The notes below the pieces were generated by a model. It was not told where the DNA came from. It did not search any database and saw only the letters and a list, made by a program, of their open reading frames with translations. Source: Dietzia sp. JS16-p6b (GTDB lineage Bacteria > Actinomycetota > Actinomycetes > Mycobacteriales > Mycobacteriaceae). From it: a DNA stretch of 64,000 nucleotides. The stretch's first letter is position 1; each line of letters starts with the position of its first letter. The stretch is from assembly GCF_003052165.1 (NCBI RefSeq), contig NZ_CP024869.1, positions 434,001 to 498,000 on the forward strand, given 5' to 3'. The position numbers and the translations under genes are program-made. Shown here in pieces: positions 63,666-64,000 of this stretch.

Positions 63666-64000
63666 GTGCAGTTGTCGATCCCCTTGAGCATCCTCGACCT
63701 GGTCTCCATCTCCGACGGTTCGACCGCCAGGGAGGGCATCGCCGCCTCGATGGAGTCCGCGCGCCTCGCGGACCGGCTCGGGTACCGCCGGCTCTGGTTT
63801 GCCGAGCACCACAACACCCCCAACCTCGCGTCCAGCGCCACGGCACTGTTGATCTCGCAGGCGGCCTCGGTGACGGAGAGGATCCGCGTGGGTTCCGGCG
63901 GGGTGATGCTGCCCAACCACGCGCCGCTCATGGTGGCCGAGCAGTACGGCACGCTCGCCAACCTCCACGGCGACCGGATCGACCTTGGCCTGGGCCGCGC
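63666..64000 (+). CDS. LLM-class flavin-dependent oxidoreductase, N-terminal part
   Basis: The first 111 codons of a luciferase-like monooxygenase cut by the window end. Typical features are [49 protein letters not shown] and [13 protein letters not shown], which form the start of the FMN-binding TIM barrel. The GTG at 63666 is preferred, with CAGGAGAAG upstream. Confidence 0.92.
   Translation, partial: MQLSIPLSILDLVSISDGSTAREGIAASMESARLADRLGYRRLWFAEHHNTPNLASSATALLISQAASVTERIRVGSGGVMLPNHAPLMVAEQYGTLANLHGDRIDLGLGR

Overview
The window is high-GC DNA from an actinomycete, most likely of the order Mycobacteriales. The gene order leuA - ask - asd, a Tat-exported peptidoglycan amidase and GTG/TTG starts all fit. 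The genus (perhaps Dietzia or a close relative) is an inference; no rRNA or tRNA is present to settle it.

Region 1 (1-22212) looks like ordinary chromosome. It holds a class III aminotransferase, a holin-like membrane protein, a PGRP/amidase, leuA with a leucine-rich leader peptide, a GNAT enzyme, a trypsin-like protease, a DMT exporter, ask and asd. It also holds a DUF559 protein, an SPW-repeat protein, and an IclR-controlled operon (hydroxyacid dehydrogenase, MFS carrier, two aconitase-type hydratase subunits, ICL/PEP-mutase lyase) that probably breaks down an unsaturated or branched dicarboxylate. After these come an XRE/membrane pair and a compact BatC-like peptide - JmjC oxygenase - sucrase/ferredoxin-like cluster. 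The leuA-ask-asd spacers carry two families of long stem-loops and several short tandem repeats.

Region 2 (about 22213-61008) is an accessory island. It starts with a small cassette (HEPN-like protein, PD-(D/E)XK-like DUF4365-type protein, unknown partner) and a serine recombinase with a Pro-Lys hexanucleotide repeat. Its core is an unusual locus with four TPR genes built of 40-residue units (three intact; one broken by a nonsense codon and an IS21 insertion), whose C-terminal region resembles the part that normally precedes a CHAT peptidase. The peptidase itself is in a separate operon: unknown coiled-coil protein - CHAT protease - unknown protein. Around these lie an RNase HI-like protein, a four-helix membrane protein, an OmpA-like lipoprotein, small membrane or secreted proteins, and a HerA/VirD4-like ATPase coupled to a DUF5663-like protein. 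Four of these genes share the motif GTGGGGATTGGTT upstream, which suggests one regulon spread across the island. IS21 (two complete copies and one remnant), IS3 (one frameshifted, one remnant), ISL3 and probable IS1380 debris cut up the region, and part of the module is duplicated and decayed.

Region 3 (61009-64000) returns to chromosome-like genes: an AttH-like/DUF7065-like protein, an aminoglycoside/choline-kinase-type phosphotransferase and the start of a luciferase-like flavin monooxygenase.

My reading of the island is a TPR-adaptor / trans-acting CHAT-protease conflict system with envelope and ATPase components, whose TPR arrays are still being reshaped by unit duplication. This is an inference from domain content and layout.
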